This document shows, piece by piece, positions 23,171-23,283 of a DNA stretch of 23,283 nt; the first letter of the stretch is position 1, and each line of letters starts with the position of its first letter. A program made the position numbers and the translations under genes. The stretch comes from Planctomycetales bacterium (GTDB taxonomy: Bacteria; Planctomycetota; Planctomycetia; Isosphaerales; Isosphaeraceae), in contig DAIDJI010000008.1 in assembly GCA_027451455.1 (NCBI GenBank), forward strand, positions 1 through 23,283. The letters run 5' to 3'. Under the pieces are notes generated by a model. That model saw only the letters and a program-made list of their open reading frames with translations. It did no database searches and was not told the origin of the DNA.

Positions 23171-23283
23171 TCCCTCTCCCCTTCACGCGACCATATTTCC
23201 GCTGGCTGAAAGCACCGGGCTTTGAACCTCAGTTCTTTGGGGAGCGAAGCGCGGCCCGCGCCGCATAATAGCCGCAGAGGCCG

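Noticed and set aside
1..23283. Mobile island, prophage or insertion sequence
   Set aside because: No transposase, integrase, phage structural gene or flanking direct repeat was seen; the tRNA-Leu gene has no visible partial copy of its 3' end elsewhere in the window.

Overview
The window looks like a chromosomal segment of a high-GC planctomycete, most likely of the Isosphaeraceae or a close relative. The pointers are a DUF1559 pseudopilin-type protein followed by a small carboxypeptidase-regulatory-like lipoprotein, a DUF1080 protein, a LEPR-XLL-type N-terminal signature (LEERQLLSA), PQQ-propeller and FHA proteins, and long shadow ORFs typical of GC-rich DNA. The family placement is inference; no rRNA or marker gene is present.

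Layout. Positions 2-970 hold the 3' end of an alpha/beta hydrolase facing a Nudix hydrolase, with convergent 3' ends that overlap. Positions 1197-11580 hold a tight five-gene minus-strand operon with 4-bp ATGA overlaps and gaps of 15 and 24 bp. In transcription order it encodes an exported alpha/alpha-toroid plus HEAT-repeat protein, a single-pass membrane protein, an FHA-membrane-PQQ-propeller protein, an exported helical-repeat protein fused to a family-5 solute-binding-like domain, and an exported protein with a coiled-coil, Pro/Ala-rich tail. A candidate promoter lies at 11660-11688. I know of no described function for this set, and it is the best candidate for an undescribed system.

Positions 11927-15615 on the plus strand carry a known conserved trio: circularly permuted ATP-grasp, alpha-E protein and transglutaminase-like protease. 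This is a predicted peptide-ligation and peptide-processing module. An inverted GAATC-rich, AT-rich element separates the second and third genes. A DUF1080 protein (minus) is divergent from an N-acetylneuraminate-lyase-like aldolase (plus), followed by tRNA-Leu(GAG) and a GH51 arabinofuranosidase-like enzyme with a Tat-like leader.

Positions 19529-21079 carry the DUF1559/lipoprotein pair. After it lies a decayed fragment related to the 3' part of the GH51 gene, then a double-hairpin sequence. The window ends with a chimeric surface protein: LEPR-XLL-like N-terminus, beta-rich domain, about 27 Gly-X-Y collagen triplets encoded partly by 36-bp tandem repeats, and a C-terminal domain that strongly resembles the Bacillus exosporium BclB C-terminal domain. 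Palindromic repeats lie downstream to the window edge.

How the genes fit together: most products are exported or membrane-linked (cell surface, polysaccharide use, peptide modification). I saw no transposase, integrase, CRISPR array or phage gene.
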